A stretch of DNA of 64,000 bases from Rhodoblastus sp963736175 (GTDB taxonomy: Bacteria > Pseudomonadota > Alphaproteobacteria > Rhizobiales > Beijerinckiaceae), in contig CAVTNU010000004.1 in NCBI GenBank assembly GCA_963736175.1, forward strand, positions 36,927 through 100,926, in the 5' to 3' direction. Shown here in pieces: positions 52,547 to 62,327 of this stretch. Below the pieces are notes generated by a model. That model worked only from the letters and a program-made list of their open reading frames with translations, did not search any database and was not told the origin of the DNA. A program made the position numbers and the translations under genes. Each line of letters opens with the position of its first letter. The stretch's first letter is position 1.

Positions 52547-53842
52547 GTGAACTTATTTGCGCGCGTTACGTCATGTTCCTTTGTCGCCGTCGCGGCCATG
52601 GCGTTGTTCACGCCCGCGACGCAAGCACAGATTTTTCCGTCCAGCGACAATTTCGGCAAATTGCCCGACCCCGCCGCCCAGACCTGCGCCGACAGTTCGC
52701 GCGCGTCGGCGGAACGGGTGGAGACCTGCGGCAAATTGATCGACTCCGGCAAGTACACGGGCAAGGACATCGAATGGGCCTACGTCAACCGTTGTATCGC
52801 CAATGCGGCGCAAAAGAACTTTGAGCCGGCCGTGAAGGATTGCGACAAGGCGATCGAGATCGATCCGAGCGACGCGCGCGCTTTCTTCAACCGCGGCGTT
52901 ATCCGTCGTACCCAAGGCGCTCTCGTTCAGGCGCAGGCGGATTTCGACAAGACGGTCGAACTTTCGCCGAAAGACCCCGCGGCCCGCGCTGGCCGCGCCG
53001 CCATCCTAGTCGCCGCGGGCGAGGCGAAGCGCGCCGTCGCGGATTATGACGTCGCCGTCGCGGCCATCCCGACGAATGTCGCCCTGCTTCTCGAACGCGG
53101 CTTCGCCCTGCTCGCCGCCGACGAACCCGCCAAGGCGCTGGCCGACTTCCAGAAAGCCGACAAACTCCAGCCGAACGACGCGCAAATCGTGTTGCGCCAG
53201 GCCGACGCCCTGCTCGCGCAGGGCGACGCGAAGATGGCGGCCGCGCTTTACACGCAATCGCTCAAACTTTCGCCCACCAACGCCTATGCGGCGATCTGGC
53301 TGTTCATCGCCCAAACCCGCGCCGGCGCCGCGAAGCCGGAAGCGACGCTTCAGGCCAACGCAGCGAAGCTGGACGCGGCCGCGTGGCCCTATGCCGTGAT
53401 CGATTTCTATCTGGGCAAGAAGACGCAGCAGGATTTTCTGGCCGCGCCGACGAGCGACGACGCGCGCTGCGAAGCGCAATTCTATGCCGGCGAGGAGCGC
53501 CTGTTGCGCAATGCGGCGGCGGAAGCCGAGCCGTTCCTGCAAAAAGCCGTCGCGAGCTGCCCGAAGGACTTCATCGAATTCATCGCCGCGAACGCCGCGC
53601 TGAAGAAACCCGGGCAAGCCGCGCCTGCCGCCGCCGCGCCGGTTGGGGCCGAGCCCGCCGTAGCTGCGCCCGAAGCTAAACCCGACGTCAAGCCCGCCCC
53701 AGAAAAACCCGCTGTGGAAAAACCCGCCGCAGCCAAGCCGGCGCCGGCGAAACACACGATCGCCAAACCGGTCGTCAAACCAGCGCCGAAAAAGCCGGAA
53801 GGTCATATTATGGTCGGCGCGCCCGTTCCCGGCGAACAATAG
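52547..53842 (+). CDS. Periplasmic TPR-repeat protein with Lys/Pro/Ala-rich tail
   Basis: 431 aa. Signal peptide (NLFARVTSCSFVAVAAMALFTPATQAQ), then TPR repeats from about residue 70 to 300 (WAYVNRCIANAAQKNFEPAVKDCDKAIEIDPSDARAFFNRGVIRR, AQADFDKTVELSPKDPAARAGRAAIL, and others), then an AKPxP-rich low-complexity tail (about 350-420) ending GHIMVGAPVPGEQ. Probably an adaptor in the envelope; no specific partner visible. GTG start at 52547 with the strong RBS GGAGG five nt upstream. Confidence 0.82.
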   Translation: MNLFARVTSCSFVAVAAMALFTPATQAQIFPSSDNFGKLPDPAAQTCADSSRASAERVETCGKLIDSGKYTGKDIEWAYVNRCIANAAQKNFEPAVKDCDKAIEIDPSDARAFFNRGVIRRTQGALVQAQADFDKTVELSPKDPAARAGRAAILVAAGEAKRAVADYDVAVAAIPTNVALLLERGFALLAADEPAKALADFQKADKLQPNDAQIVLRQADALLAQGDAKMAAALYTQSLKLSPTNAYAAIWLFIAQTRAGAAKPEATLQANAAKLDAAAWPYAVIDFYLGKKTQQDFLAAPTSDDARCEAQFYAGEERLLRNAAAEAEPFLQKAVASCPKDFIEFIAANAALKKPGQAAPAAAAPVGAEPAVAAPEAKPDVKPAPEKPAVEKPAAAKPAPAKHTIAKPVVKPAPKKPEGHIMVGAPVPGEQ

Positions 53843-54043
53843 CCAGGCGCGCCGCCGCCCCGGCGATCGGGCTGACGGCCCTGACGACGCGTTTTTGAGC
53901 TTACCGGCGCCCAAAACGCCTTACGCGCCTAGGCCCAATGCCGGATAGCTTGAGCAATGGCGCGCGCGAGCGAGCGATTGTATAAGGGGCAAGCCTGCCC
54001 GCGCCGCCAAGGCGCGGACGCCGAAACGCTGGATTCCCGATTT

Positions 54044-56203
54044 ATGACCCGTATTCCCGATTTTTCCGCCGTGGCCTTCGACCGCTCCATCGCCGACTTG
54101 CCGCTGCCGGCGCAGAGCGAGCCCTGGATCACCCCCGAAGGCATCCCGGTCAAAAGCGTTTATGGCCCGCAGGATATCGAGGGCCTGCCGGCGATCGATT
54201 CCTACCCGGGGACCGCCCCCTATCTGCGCGGCCCCTACCCGACCATGTATGTCAACCAGCCCTGGACCGTGCGCCAGTACGCCGGCTTCTCCACGGCCGA
54301 GGATTCGAACGCCTTCTACCGCCGCAATCTGGCGGCCGGCCAGAAGGGCCTGTCGGTGGCCTTCGATCTGGCCACCCATCGCGGCTATGACTTCGATCAT
54401 CCGCGCGTCGCCGGCGACGTCGGCATGGCGGGCGTCGCCATCGATTCCATCTACGACATGCGCACGTTGTTCTCGGGCATTCCGCTCGACCAGATGTCGG
54501 TGTCGATGACGATGAACGGCGCGGTTCTGCCGGTATTGGCGCTTTACATTGTCGCCGCCGAAGAACAGGGCGTGCCGGCGGAGAAATTGTCGGGCACGAT
54601 CCAGAACGACATTCTCAAAGAATTCATGGTGCGCAACACCTACATTTATCCGCCCAAGGATTCGATGCGCATCATTTCCGACATTTTCGCGTTCACCTCG
54701 CGGAACATGCCAAAATTCAACTCGATTTCGATTTCCGGCTACCACATGCAGGAAGCCGGCGCGACGCAGGATCTCGAACTCGCCTATACGCTCGCCGACG
54801 GCGTCGAATATCTGCGCGCCGGCATCGGCGCCGGGCTGACGGTCGACCAGTTCGCGCCGCGCCTGTCGTTCTTCTGGGCGATCGGCATGAACTTCTTCAT
54901 GGAGGTCGCCAAACTGCGCGCCGCGCGCCTGATCTGGGCCAATCTGGTCAAGGGCTTCAATCCGCAATCGGTGAAGAGCCTGCCGTTGCGCACACACAGC
55001 CAGACGTCCGGCTGGTCTTTGACGGCGCAGGACGTGTTCAACAACGTCATCCGCACCCAGATCGAGGCGATGGCGGCGACGCAGGGCCATACCCAATCGC
55101 TGCACACCAACGCGCTCGACGAAGCGCTGGCGCTGCCGACCGACTTCTCCGCCCGCATCGCCCGCAACACCCAGCTCTTCCTGCAACAGGAATCGGGAAC
55201 GACGCGCATTATCGATCCGTGGGGCGGCTCCTATTATGTCGAAAGGCTCACCGCCGAACTGACGCAGAAGGCCTGGGCGCATATCCAGGAAGTCGAGGCG
55301 CTTGGCGGCATGTCGAAAGCGATCGAGGCCGGCATTCCCAAGCTGCGCATTGAGGAAGCCGCCGCCAAGACGCAGGCGCGCATCGACAGCGGCAAGCAGG
55401 CCGTCATCGGCGTCAACACGCTGCGGCCGACCGACGAGCAACCCATCGACGTGCTGAAGGTGGAAAACGCCAGCGTGCGCGCCCAGCAGATCGAAAAACT
55501 GCAACGCCTGCGCGCCGAGCGCGACGAGGCCGAAGTCAGCCGCAAACTCGACGCGCTGACGCTAGGCGCCAAAGGCGACGCCAATCTGCTCGCTCTCGCC
55601 ATTGACGCGGCGCGCGCCAAGGCTACCGTGGGTGAAATTTCCTATGCGCTGGAAAAGGTGTTCGGCCGCCATCGCGCGGAAATCAAGTCCATCTCCGGCG
55701 TCTACAAGAGGGAGGCTGGCGTGAACTCCACCGCCATCGCCAAAGTGCAGCGACAGGTCGAGGTTTTCGAGGAGCACGACGGCCGCCGGCCGCGCATTCT
55801 GGTGGCCAAGGTCGGCCAGGACGGCCATGACCGCGGCCAGAAGGTGATCGCCTCGGCCTTCGCCGACCTCGGCTTCGACGTCGACATCGGCCCGCTGTTC
55901 GCCACGCCGGAAGAAGCGGCGCGCCAGGCGGTCGAGAACGACGTGCATATCGTCGGCATTTCCTCGCTCGCCGCCGGCCATCTCACCCTCGTGCCGGAAC
56001 TCAAGAGCGCGCTGGAGAAGGAAGGCCGCCCGGACATCATGATCGTCGTCGGCGGCGTCATCCCGCCGCAGGATTTCGACGCGCTGTACAAGGCCGGCGC
56101 GTCGGCGATCTTCCCGCCCGGCACGGTGATCGCCGAAGCGGCCGGCAAGCTGATCGACGAATTGAACCATCGACTCGGCTACGCCAAGGCGGCGGCGGAA
56201 TAA
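54044..56203 (+). CDS. scpA: Methylmalonyl-CoA mutase, B12-dependent
   Basis: 719 aa. Interconverts methylmalonyl-CoA and succinyl-CoA in propionate/ethylmalonyl-CoA metabolism. Substrate domain: PYLRGPYPTMYVNQPWTVRQYAGFSTAEDSN (YPTMY Tyr), VSMTMNGAVLP, FNSISISGYHMQEAGATQ (active His); cobalamin domain from about 585 with VAKVGQDGHDRGQKVIASAF (His595 ligand) and GGVIPPQDF. Single-chain subunit with both halves. ATG 54044; the frame to 53957 is open but not conserved. No meaB or epimerase neighbour in the window. Confidence 0.95.
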   Translation: MTRIPDFSAVAFDRSIADLPLPAQSEPWITPEGIPVKSVYGPQDIEGLPAIDSYPGTAPYLRGPYPTMYVNQPWTVRQYAGFSTAEDSNAFYRRNLAAGQKGLSVAFDLATHRGYDFDHPRVAGDVGMAGVAIDSIYDMRTLFSGIPLDQMSVSMTMNGAVLPVLALYIVAAEEQGVPAEKLSGTIQNDILKEFMVRNTYIYPPKDSMRIISDIFAFTSRNMPKFNSISISGYHMQEAGATQDLELAYTLADGVEYLRAGIGAGLTVDQFAPRLSFFWAIGMNFFMEVAKLRAARLIWANLVKGFNPQSVKSLPLRTHSQTSGWSLTAQDVFNNVIRTQIEAMAATQGHTQSLHTNALDEALALPTDFSARIARNTQLFLQQESGTTRIIDPWGGSYYVERLTAELTQKAWAHIQEVEALGGMSKAIEAGIPKLRIEEAAAKTQARIDSGKQAVIGVNTLRPTDEQPIDVLKVENASVRAQQIEKLQRLRAERDEAEVSRKLDALTLGAKGDANLLALAIDAARAKATVGEISYALEKVFGRHRAEIKSISGVYKREAGVNSTAIAKVQRQVEVFEEHDGRRPRILVAKVGQDGHDRGQKVIASAFADLGFDVDIGPLFATPEEAARQAVENDVHIVGISSLAAGHLTLVPELKSALEKEGRPDIMIVVGGVIPPQDFDALYKAGASAIFPPGTVIAEAAGKLIDELNHRLGYAKAAAE

Positions 56204-56222
56204 CGCGTCCGCGCCCGACGCC

Positions 56223-56915
56223 CTATTCCTGCGCGATTTTCGGCAAATCGCCGGCGCGTTTGGCGATATAGGCGACGAGCAGAGCCAAGCTCGCGCCCGT
56301 CGGCCCGGCCCAATCGGCCAGGATTTCCGCCGGCATCAGGCTTTGCCCGACGGCGACGTCGGCGCCCGCCAATTGTCCGGCCAGCCAGCCCAGAAAGGCG
56401 ACGCCCGACCACACCAGAATCGGCGCCTTGCGCAAAATGCCGACGACCATCGATGATCCAAAGGCCAGCATCGGGATGGAGATCGCCAGCCCGAGCAAGG
56501 CCAGCGCGTGGTCGCCCTTGGCCGCCGCCTGAACCGCAAGCATGTTTTGCAGCGCCAGCGGCGCGTCGGCGAGCGCCGCCACCCCTACAACAGCCGCCAG
56601 GGCGCGGCCGGCCGGCGCGTTTTGCGCGGTCGAACCGATCTCGCCGCGCGCCAGCCGAGCCGCGGTGACGAGCAGAACCAGCGCGCCCAGAATTTTCGCA
56701 TAGGCCAAGGCCAGCAGAACGAACAGCGCGAAGGTGAAGGCTATGCGCAGGACCATGAAGGCCAGAGCGCCCAGCATCACCCCGGCGCGGCGCTGTTCCG
56801 GCCTGAGCCCTCGGGTCAGCAAGGCCAGAAGCACGGCGTTGTCGCCGGCCAGCAGAAAATCGAGCCAGACGATTTCGATCAGGGCGACCAGAAAGCGCGA
56901 AGTTGTCTCGTCCAT
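56223..56915 (-). CDS. TerC/YjbE-family integral membrane protein
   Basis: 230 aa, seven predicted helices. Seen: LIEIVWLDFLLAGDNAVLLALLTRGL (acidic metal-site motif in helix one), RAGVMLGALAFMVLRIAFTF, LGLAISIPMLAFGSSMVVGIL and LVWSGVAFLGWLAGQLAGADV. TerC-like proteins export Mn or handle metals for secreted enzymes. ATG 56915; the frame upstream to 57134 is Arg-rich and rejected. No yybP-ykoY riboswitch structure is apparent upstream. Convergent with scpA. Confidence 0.82.
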   Translation of the reverse strand: MDETTSRFLVALIEIVWLDFLLAGDNAVLLALLTRGLRPEQRRAGVMLGALAFMVLRIAFTFALFVLLALAYAKILGALVLLVTAARLARGEIGSTAQNAPAGRALAAVVGVAALADAPLALQNMLAVQAAAKGDHALALLGLAISIPMLAFGSSMVVGILRKAPILVWSGVAFLGWLAGQLAGADVAVGQSLMPAEILADWAGPTGASLALLVAYIAKRAGDLPKIAQE

Positions 56916-57218
56916 TGCCCACCTATAGCCTGCGCCCAGCGCGTTTGCGGCGCCGAGCGAATCGAAGGCGCGCCGGGGACGACGCCTGTCGGTCCGCCGC
57001 TGTGGCGCGAACGCCCTGTCAATCGACCTTCCGATGACAATGCTCAAGCGGTTTTTCCAAAATTTAGCGCATTCGCCGCAAACGAAGCGAATTTGTATGG
57101 TCGAACGCGACGCCGCCGAGGCGGAGCCGGCCATTCGCCGCGCCCGAGGGCCGAGGCCGGCGCAAGCGCCTATTGACCGAATGGGTGAAGGGGGTTAGTT
57201 GAGGCGCGCCCCTAAAGG
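56916..57218. other. Intergenic region between the TerC-like gene and tRNA-Lys
   Basis: 303 nt without a supportable gene. A possible tRNA promoter lies at 57173-57200: TTGACC, 16 nt, TTAGTT. The rest is GC-rich and shows no conserved structure that I can recognise. Confidence 0.35.
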
Positions 57219-57295
57219 GAGCGCGTAGCTCAGCCGGTAGAGCATCTGACTTTTAATCAGAGGGTCTCGGGTTCGAATCCCGATCGCGCTCACCA
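57219..57295 (+). tRNA. tRNA-Lys (anticodon UUU)
   Basis: 77 nt with encoded CCA. Acceptor stem GAGCGCG / CGCGCTC, D-arm AGCTCAGCCGGTAGAGC, anticodon stem TCTGA / TCAGA around the loop CTTTTAA (anticodon TTT), and T-arm CGGGTTCGAATCCCG. Everything pairs. The accessory region begins immediately after it. Confidence 0.96.
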
Positions 57296-57673
57296 TACTT
57301 TCCAAGGGTTTCCCGGGGCCGGCTGCTCGGGCGATTGAAAACTCGGGCGATACTCGGGCGATTGCAAAAAATGACACCTTTATCTGACAGTGTGCGAATC
57401 AATCTTGATCCCGCGTCAAGGCGCTCGTGGCCGGCAGTCCGCGGGTTTCTATCCACGGAAAAATAATCGCTCCGAGGCGTCAAGAAGCAGCTAAAGCAAA
57501 CCGAATCTTCCGTCGGCCGCCCCCTCTGAAAATTGGGAACGGGCTTCGATGAGCGTGGGCGAAATGCTCACCCGTATCCACTGCCTAAATTTCGCGATGA
57601 CGCGTAAACTCATTATTCTGAAATCGTCGATAGATAGGTGTCCCGGCTAAAAATCTCACTTCGAGCAAACAAA
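57296..57673. other. Gap after tRNA-Lys, with a short triple repeat
   Basis: 378 nt without an intact gene. Three copies of CTCGGGCGAT at 57326, 57342 and 57353 (spacings 16 and 11 nt), too irregular for CRISPR. GC drops toward the right. A reading frame here that ends DSNPRPSD is translation of the antisense tRNA, not a gene. This is the left boundary of the accessory segment. Confidence 0.4.
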
Positions 57674-57765
57674 ATGGCATGGATAGATACGCTTCGCAGC
57701 ATTTTTAAAAATACCAATGATAAGAAAGAATCATTACCAATTGACGCACCAAAGCGCGAGTTGCC

Positions 57766-58706
57766 TTAGAGTCTGTCCGCGAAGTTTAAGAGCTTAAACA
57801 TAGCTTTCGCATCATCAAGCGGATTGACGCGAGGCGGATGAACGCCAAGGCGTTTCGCGTCAGGTTTTCGAAGTCCTTCGCCAATCTGCGGCATCTTCCG
57901 AGCCAGGCGAAGGTTCGCTCGACCACCCATCTGCGCGGGAGGACCTCGAAACCCTGCGCCTGATCGGAGCGCTTGACGATCTCGGTGACCAGGAGCGGCA
58001 AAATCTTCTTTTGCGCCGCCCGGAACTTTGGGCCTTGATAGCCGCCGTCGGCGAAGAGTTTGCGCAGGAATGGGTGCAGTCCGAACATTGTCGCCAACAC
58101 CAATTTGCCGCCGTCGCGGTCCTGAATATCGGCGGGATGAACAATCGCGTGCAGCAGCAATCCTAAAGTGTCGACGAGGATATGGCGCTTCTTGCCCTTG
58201 ATCTTTTTCCCCGCGTCGTAGCCATTCGGATCGATGCAGCGCCCCCTTTTTCGGCGCTTTTGACGCTCTGGCTGTCGATCACGCAAGCTGTCGGGCTGGC
58301 TTCGCGCCCCATCGCCTCGCGACACTTCACATAGAGTGCGTGGTGGATGCGATCGAGCGTGCCGTTCCACGTCCACAGATCGAAATAATCGAACAGCGTG
58401 CTGCGCGGCGGCAAATCCTTCGGCACGTATCGCCATTGGCAGCCCGTGCTCAGCACGTACATCAGGCCGTTGACGACTTCACGCACATCGACGGTGCGCT
58501 TGCGCCCGCCGCGCTTGGCCGGCGGTATCAACGACGCGATATGCTCCCATTCGGCGTCGGTCAGGTCGCTGGGATAACGCAACTTGTCGCGGTTATATTG
58601 CGCGCGGTTCTCGCTCGTCCACATCGGCAGCCCCTCCAGAATCAGGCTACCTTCCATGAATCACATCCAACTCATGCGATTCAACTTCTTTTCGGACGGA
58701 CACTTA
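57766..58706. mobile_element. IS5-family (IS427-like) insertion sequence, copy 2
   Basis: Element 57769-58703 (935 bp), inverted relative to copy 1 at 38097. Target duplication TTA (57766-57768, 58704-58706), the complement of the TAA at copy 1. It sits inside the 225-aa gene. Confidence 0.92.
57786..58624 (-). CDS. IS5-family transposase (frameshifted ORF pair), copy 2
   Basis: Encodes the same two frames as copy 1, with the same run of five A and five G (here read on the minus strand) at the frame change. Protein sequences of both halves are identical to those of copy 1, so the transposition was recent. Start at MWTSENRAQYN as in copy 1. Confidence 0.9.
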
Positions 58707-59928
58707 CATCGGCGTTGATAAAAATGGGCTTTTTGCACACTGCATTCATGCTACATCATCGGAGCATAATGAACGAATTGCGAAGGAAGGCTTGGTTCCG
58801 CTTGCAAGTCCTCGCGATGCTGTAATTAGATATTTGAGGGCATTGCCATGTAAGCTAAGCGTTGCGGACATCAATACTGTCGTTAATTGTCAAACTAACG
58901 CGATCTCTCCTCTATTGCGGCTTAGATTTGATTGTTTTACGAACATGATATTTATGTTACCTTTGCTTGGTTCCGATGATTACCTAAGGAGCGCAAGCAG
59001 CAACGCTGTTGAAGACGGCGGCGAGATCTTCAAGGCTGCGAGAAAAGCCATGGAGGGGCACCTAAAAAAACAAATTGCCCCACCGTTCTCGGGCGCGACA
59101 GTGCGAGTTATTGTTGCGAAATTGTCTTTTAAGGAAGAAGATGGAATTCTAACGCTACCAAGCGTTGATAATTTCACTCCGATAAATGTCGCTGATATAA
59201 ATAAAGATATAGAAATAGTTCCAAATGATGAAATACGCGTAACCACAATAATACCGAGAGACCAAATATTGAATTCTGTCATTAAATGAATTCTTTGGGG
59301 TAATTGCTCAGGCCCCGGGCAGGAGCGGCTCTCCGGCGAGTGTGATGCGGATGGCCTGGAGCGCGCCGATGGCTCGACGGCGGGCGGTTTCGATGACGGA
59401 ACGAATGTTGGCGTAGAGCTTTGCGCCCCAGTCTGTGCGGAAGCCGTTGGTGATCTTGCGGAACACGGCGCAAGGCCGCAATGCGCGCTCTGAGCCATTG
59501 TTCGTCGCCGGAATGTCCCGGTTGGTCACGAACACAAACATATGCCGGCGGATTTTCCTGATGACACGCTGGAGCTTGACGCCGGCGTCGTGCGTTGGCT
59601 CAAGCGCCATAAGGACGTCGAGACTGGCGTTGAGCCTTGCGTGATAGGTTTTCAGAGTCGCGTCGGCGAGGTCTGGCCTTCGTCGACCGATGCGGCAGGC
59701 GCGCCCGAGCAGATGGCGGAGTTTTGGCGCGAACACGTCGTCGCCGGCGTCAATGACGTATTGGACGTCGCGTGTCAACGGCGGCGGCAAAATGTGCCAG
59801 ATGGCGGCGTAAAAGTGTACCAGTCGGGTTGAGAGAAAAGGGCCGTAAAGCCCTGGAATTTGGCATTGCCGCGCGCATTGAGCCGCGCGGAGCGTAGCGA
59901 AGCGCGGCTCAATGCGCGCGGCGGCGAT

Positions 59929-60777
59929 TCAGGGTTTGGGCTCAACGTCTCCTTCGCTGGTTGTTTTTGCGGCGAGGTTCGCCACATGGCCGGATCTGCG
60001 CTGGGTTTTCTTGCTGGCGGCGAGCCTGAAACTGTCGCCGTTCATTTCCAGGATGTGGACATGATGGGTCAGGCGATCGAGCAAGGCGCCGGTCAGCCGT
60101 TCCGAACCGAAGACCGAAGTCCATTCATCGAAGGGCAGATTGCTGGTCACCAGGGTGGCGCCGCGTTCGTAGCGTTGGCTGAAGACCTCGAAGAGCAACT
60201 CCGAACCGACCGCCGTGAACGGCACATAGCCCAATTCGTCGACGATCAGCAGCTTGACGGTGTTGAGGTGCTTTTGCAGCGCGCGCAACCGGCGTTCGTC
60301 GCGCGCTTCCATGAGTTCATGCACCAGGGCGGCGGCCGTCGTGAAGGCGACGCTGTGGCCCTTCTGGCAGGCGGCAAGCCCCAAGGCCAGGGCGATGTGA
60401 GTTTTTCCCGTGCCGGATGGCCCCAGTGCGATGCAATTTTGCCGCTTCTCGATCCATTCGCCGCGCGCCAACTCCAGCACCAGCGATTTGTTGAGCGACG
60501 GCTGGGCGACGAAGTCGAAAGTGTCGAGGCTCTTGACCTGAGAAAAGCGGGCCTGGCGAATCCGGCGCTCGACGTTGCGCCGTTCGCGGTCGATGCGTTC
60601 CAGTTCGCACAGACGAAGCAGATAGCGCGGGTAGTCGGCGCTGTCGCGCGCCGATTCCATCGCCACCTTCTCGTACTCGCGCGCAAAGGTGGGAAGCTTC
60701 AACGCCTTGAGATGATTGCCCAGCAGCACCTGCGGCGCGACGATCGTTGGGGAGGTCGGATCCTGCGGCGTCGTCAT
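59929..60777 (-). CDS. istB: IstB, IS21-family helper ATPase
   Basis: 282 aa AAA+ ATPase that selects targets and activates IstA. Seen: LKALKLPTFAREYEKVAMESARD, Walker A LGPSGTGKTHIALALG, Walker B KLLIVDELGYVPF, sensor LVTSNLPFDEWTSVFGSERLTGALLDRLTHHVHI. Overlaps istA by 4 nt (ATGA). All motifs are intact, so the element may still be active. Confidence 0.93.
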   Translation of the reverse strand: MTTPQDPTSPTIVAPQVLLGNHLKALKLPTFAREYEKVAMESARDSADYPRYLLRLCELERIDRERRNVERRIRQARFSQVKSLDTFDFVAQPSLNKSLVLELARGEWIEKRQNCIALGPSGTGKTHIALALGLAACQKGHSVAFTTAAALVHELMEARDERRLRALQKHLNTVKLLIVDELGYVPFTAVGSELLFEVFSQRYERGATLVTSNLPFDEWTSVFGSERLTGALLDRLTHHVHILEMNGDSFRLAASKKTQRRSGHVANLAAKTTSEGDVEPKP

Positions 60778-62327
60778 GGGGAAACTCCCGCGCTTGCCAG
60801 TCCTGGAGCGGCGTTGGCGAGAAGTCCGAGATAGGCGCTCGGATCTGTCGCGCCGACCGTGGCTGCTGGCAAATAAGGATAGAACGTCAGATCGAGCCGG
60901 ACGGGCCGCTTCTCCAATTTGGCCAGCAGCAGCATTTTCACCGCGTCGAAGCTGATGGCGCCAAGACGCAGCGCCTCGGTCACAGCCTGTTCAACCTGAT
61001 GCTGATGGAAGTCTTCCATCAATCGCAGCACCTGGATGAACTCGCGGCGCCCGGGATTGCCCATCCGCGCTTCCATCAGCCGGCGCAACCGATGAATGCA
61101 TTCCCCAAGCGCCCAGCCGTCGAGCGGCGCCGCCTGGTCGAGCGCCTTGCTCTTGTGTTCCAGCAAAGCCAGATAATGCAGCGGGTTGTAAACAAAATCG
61201 GCCTTGTCGTAGCTGCGGACGTGGGTGGCGATCGTCTCGCCGCGGCAGGCGATCTCGACCCTGTCGACATATCCTTTCGCCAGGACCTCTTGATGGCCAT
61301 AGCGCGTCGGAACCGAATAGTCGTTGCTGCGGTAACGCACCAGCGACAGGGAGGAAACGCGCGTGGCGATCTTGTGGCAGGCGTCATAGGGCGCAGCCGG
61401 CAAGTCCTTGAACGCGGCGAGGTCCGCCTGCATCCGCTCCGCGATCGTCGTGGTGTGGCCGCGCAACACCGCCGCCCGCCGCTTGACGCAGGCGTCGAGG
61501 AAGCGGGCGTTGAGCGCGGCAAAACTCTCCGCGACCGGCAGAGGCGTCATGAAATTGCGCCGGGCGTAACCGACCAACCCCTCCACCTTGCCCTTGTCGT
61601 TGCCTTTGCCCGGTCTGCCAAAGCGGTCGTTGAAGAGGTAATGGCTTTGAAGCTCCGCGAACATATGCGAGCGCAACCGCTGTCCGCCCTTGACGATCCG
61701 GGCGACCGCGAGCCGGGTGTTGTCGTATAAAATGGACTGCGGCATGCCGCCGAAAAACTCGAACGCCGCGACATGGCCATCGCAAAAAGCCTCCGCCGTT
61801 TCGGCGGGATAGGCTTTGACGAAGCAGCCGTCAGAGTGCGGCAGGTCCAAGCAAAGATAGTGGAAGCGGACCTTCTTGCCCGCGATATAGCCGTCCGCCT
61901 GGCCGAAATCCGCCTGGGCGTGGCCGGGACGATGGCTCAACGGCACGAACATCTCGCGGGCGCGCTGCATCGCCTGGGCGACATACTCGCGCACGATCGT
62001 GTATCCGCCGGAGAATCCTTCCTCGTCCCGCAGCCGGTCGAAAATCCGATGCGCGGTGTGGCGCTGCTTCTGATGAACGCTGCGATCATCGTCCAGAACC
62101 TTGTCGATCCACGCCATGTGTGGACCAAGCTTCTTGGAAGCAGGCCGTTCTCGCCGCTGATAGCCAGGCGGGATCGAAAACTGGAGCATCTTTGAGATTG
62201 TGTTGCGATGAACGCCAAATCGCTTCGCCGCTTCCCGGCGGCTCATGCCGTCCGTCAAAACGGCGCATCTGATCTTCGCATAGAGTTCCACTGTGAACAT
62301 CCCTTCAGCCTCTCCATGCCAAGACAT
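60774..62327 (-). CDS. istA: IstA, IS21-family transposase
   Basis: 517 aa. N-terminal HTH (MSRREAAKRFGVHRNTISKML), DDE catalytic core with QADFGQADGYIAGKKVRFHYLCLDLPHSDGCFVKAYP (first Asp), ILYDNTRLAVARIVKG (second Asp) and GNDKGKVEGLVGYARRNF (Glu), then the C-terminal beta-barrel part (YRSNDYSVPTRYGHQEVLAKGYVDRVEI). ATG start. Upstream of istB in the IS21 operon. Confidence 0.93.
   Translation of the reverse strand: MSWHGEAEGMFTVELYAKIRCAVLTDGMSRREAAKRFGVHRNTISKMLQFSIPPGYQRRERPASKKLGPHMAWIDKVLDDDRSVHQKQRHTAHRIFDRLRDEEGFSGGYTIVREYVAQAMQRAREMFVPLSHRPGHAQADFGQADGYIAGKKVRFHYLCLDLPHSDGCFVKAYPAETAEAFCDGHVAAFEFFGGMPQSILYDNTRLAVARIVKGGQRLRSHMFAELQSHYLFNDRFGRPGKGNDKGKVEGLVGYARRNFMTPLPVAESFAALNARFLDACVKRRAAVLRGHTTTIAERMQADLAAFKDLPAAPYDACHKIATRVSSLSLVRYRSNDYSVPTRYGHQEVLAKGYVDRVEIACRGETIATHVRSYDKADFVYNPLHYLALLEHKSKALDQAAPLDGWALGECIHRLRRLMEARMGNPGRREFIQVLRLMEDFHQHQVEQAVTEALRLGAISFDAVKMLLLAKLEKRPVRLDLTFYPYLPAATVGATDPSAYLGLLANAAPGLASAGVSP

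Larger units (their letters stand above)
57674..59289 (+). pseudogene. Unknown 225-aa protein gene split by IS5 copy 2
   Basis: ATG 57674 begins MAWIDTLRSIFKNTNDKKES and is interrupted after residue 31. Removing the IS and one TAA/TTA duplication (57769-58706) joins RELP to YIGVDKNGLFAHCIHATSSEH without a frame change and continues to the TGA at 59287. The restored protein has 225 aa (IPRDQILNSVIK at the end), a lower GC content than the surrounding genome, and no motif I recognise. The interruption must inactivate it unless the 3' part is translated from an internal start (58792). Confidence 0.85.

Noticed and set aside
56916..57134. yybP-ykoY riboswitch ahead of the TerC-like gene
   Set aside because: Expected four-way-junction motifs not seen; region is simple GC-rich sequence.
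57326..57362. Triple CTCGGGCGAT as a possible CRISPR
   Set aside because: Repeat too short (10 nt), spacers of a few bases and unequal; no cas genes.
57253..57483. 76-aa minus-strand frame ending DSNPRPSD
   Set aside because: The ending is the antisense translation of the tRNA-Lys 3' half, a well-known false gene.
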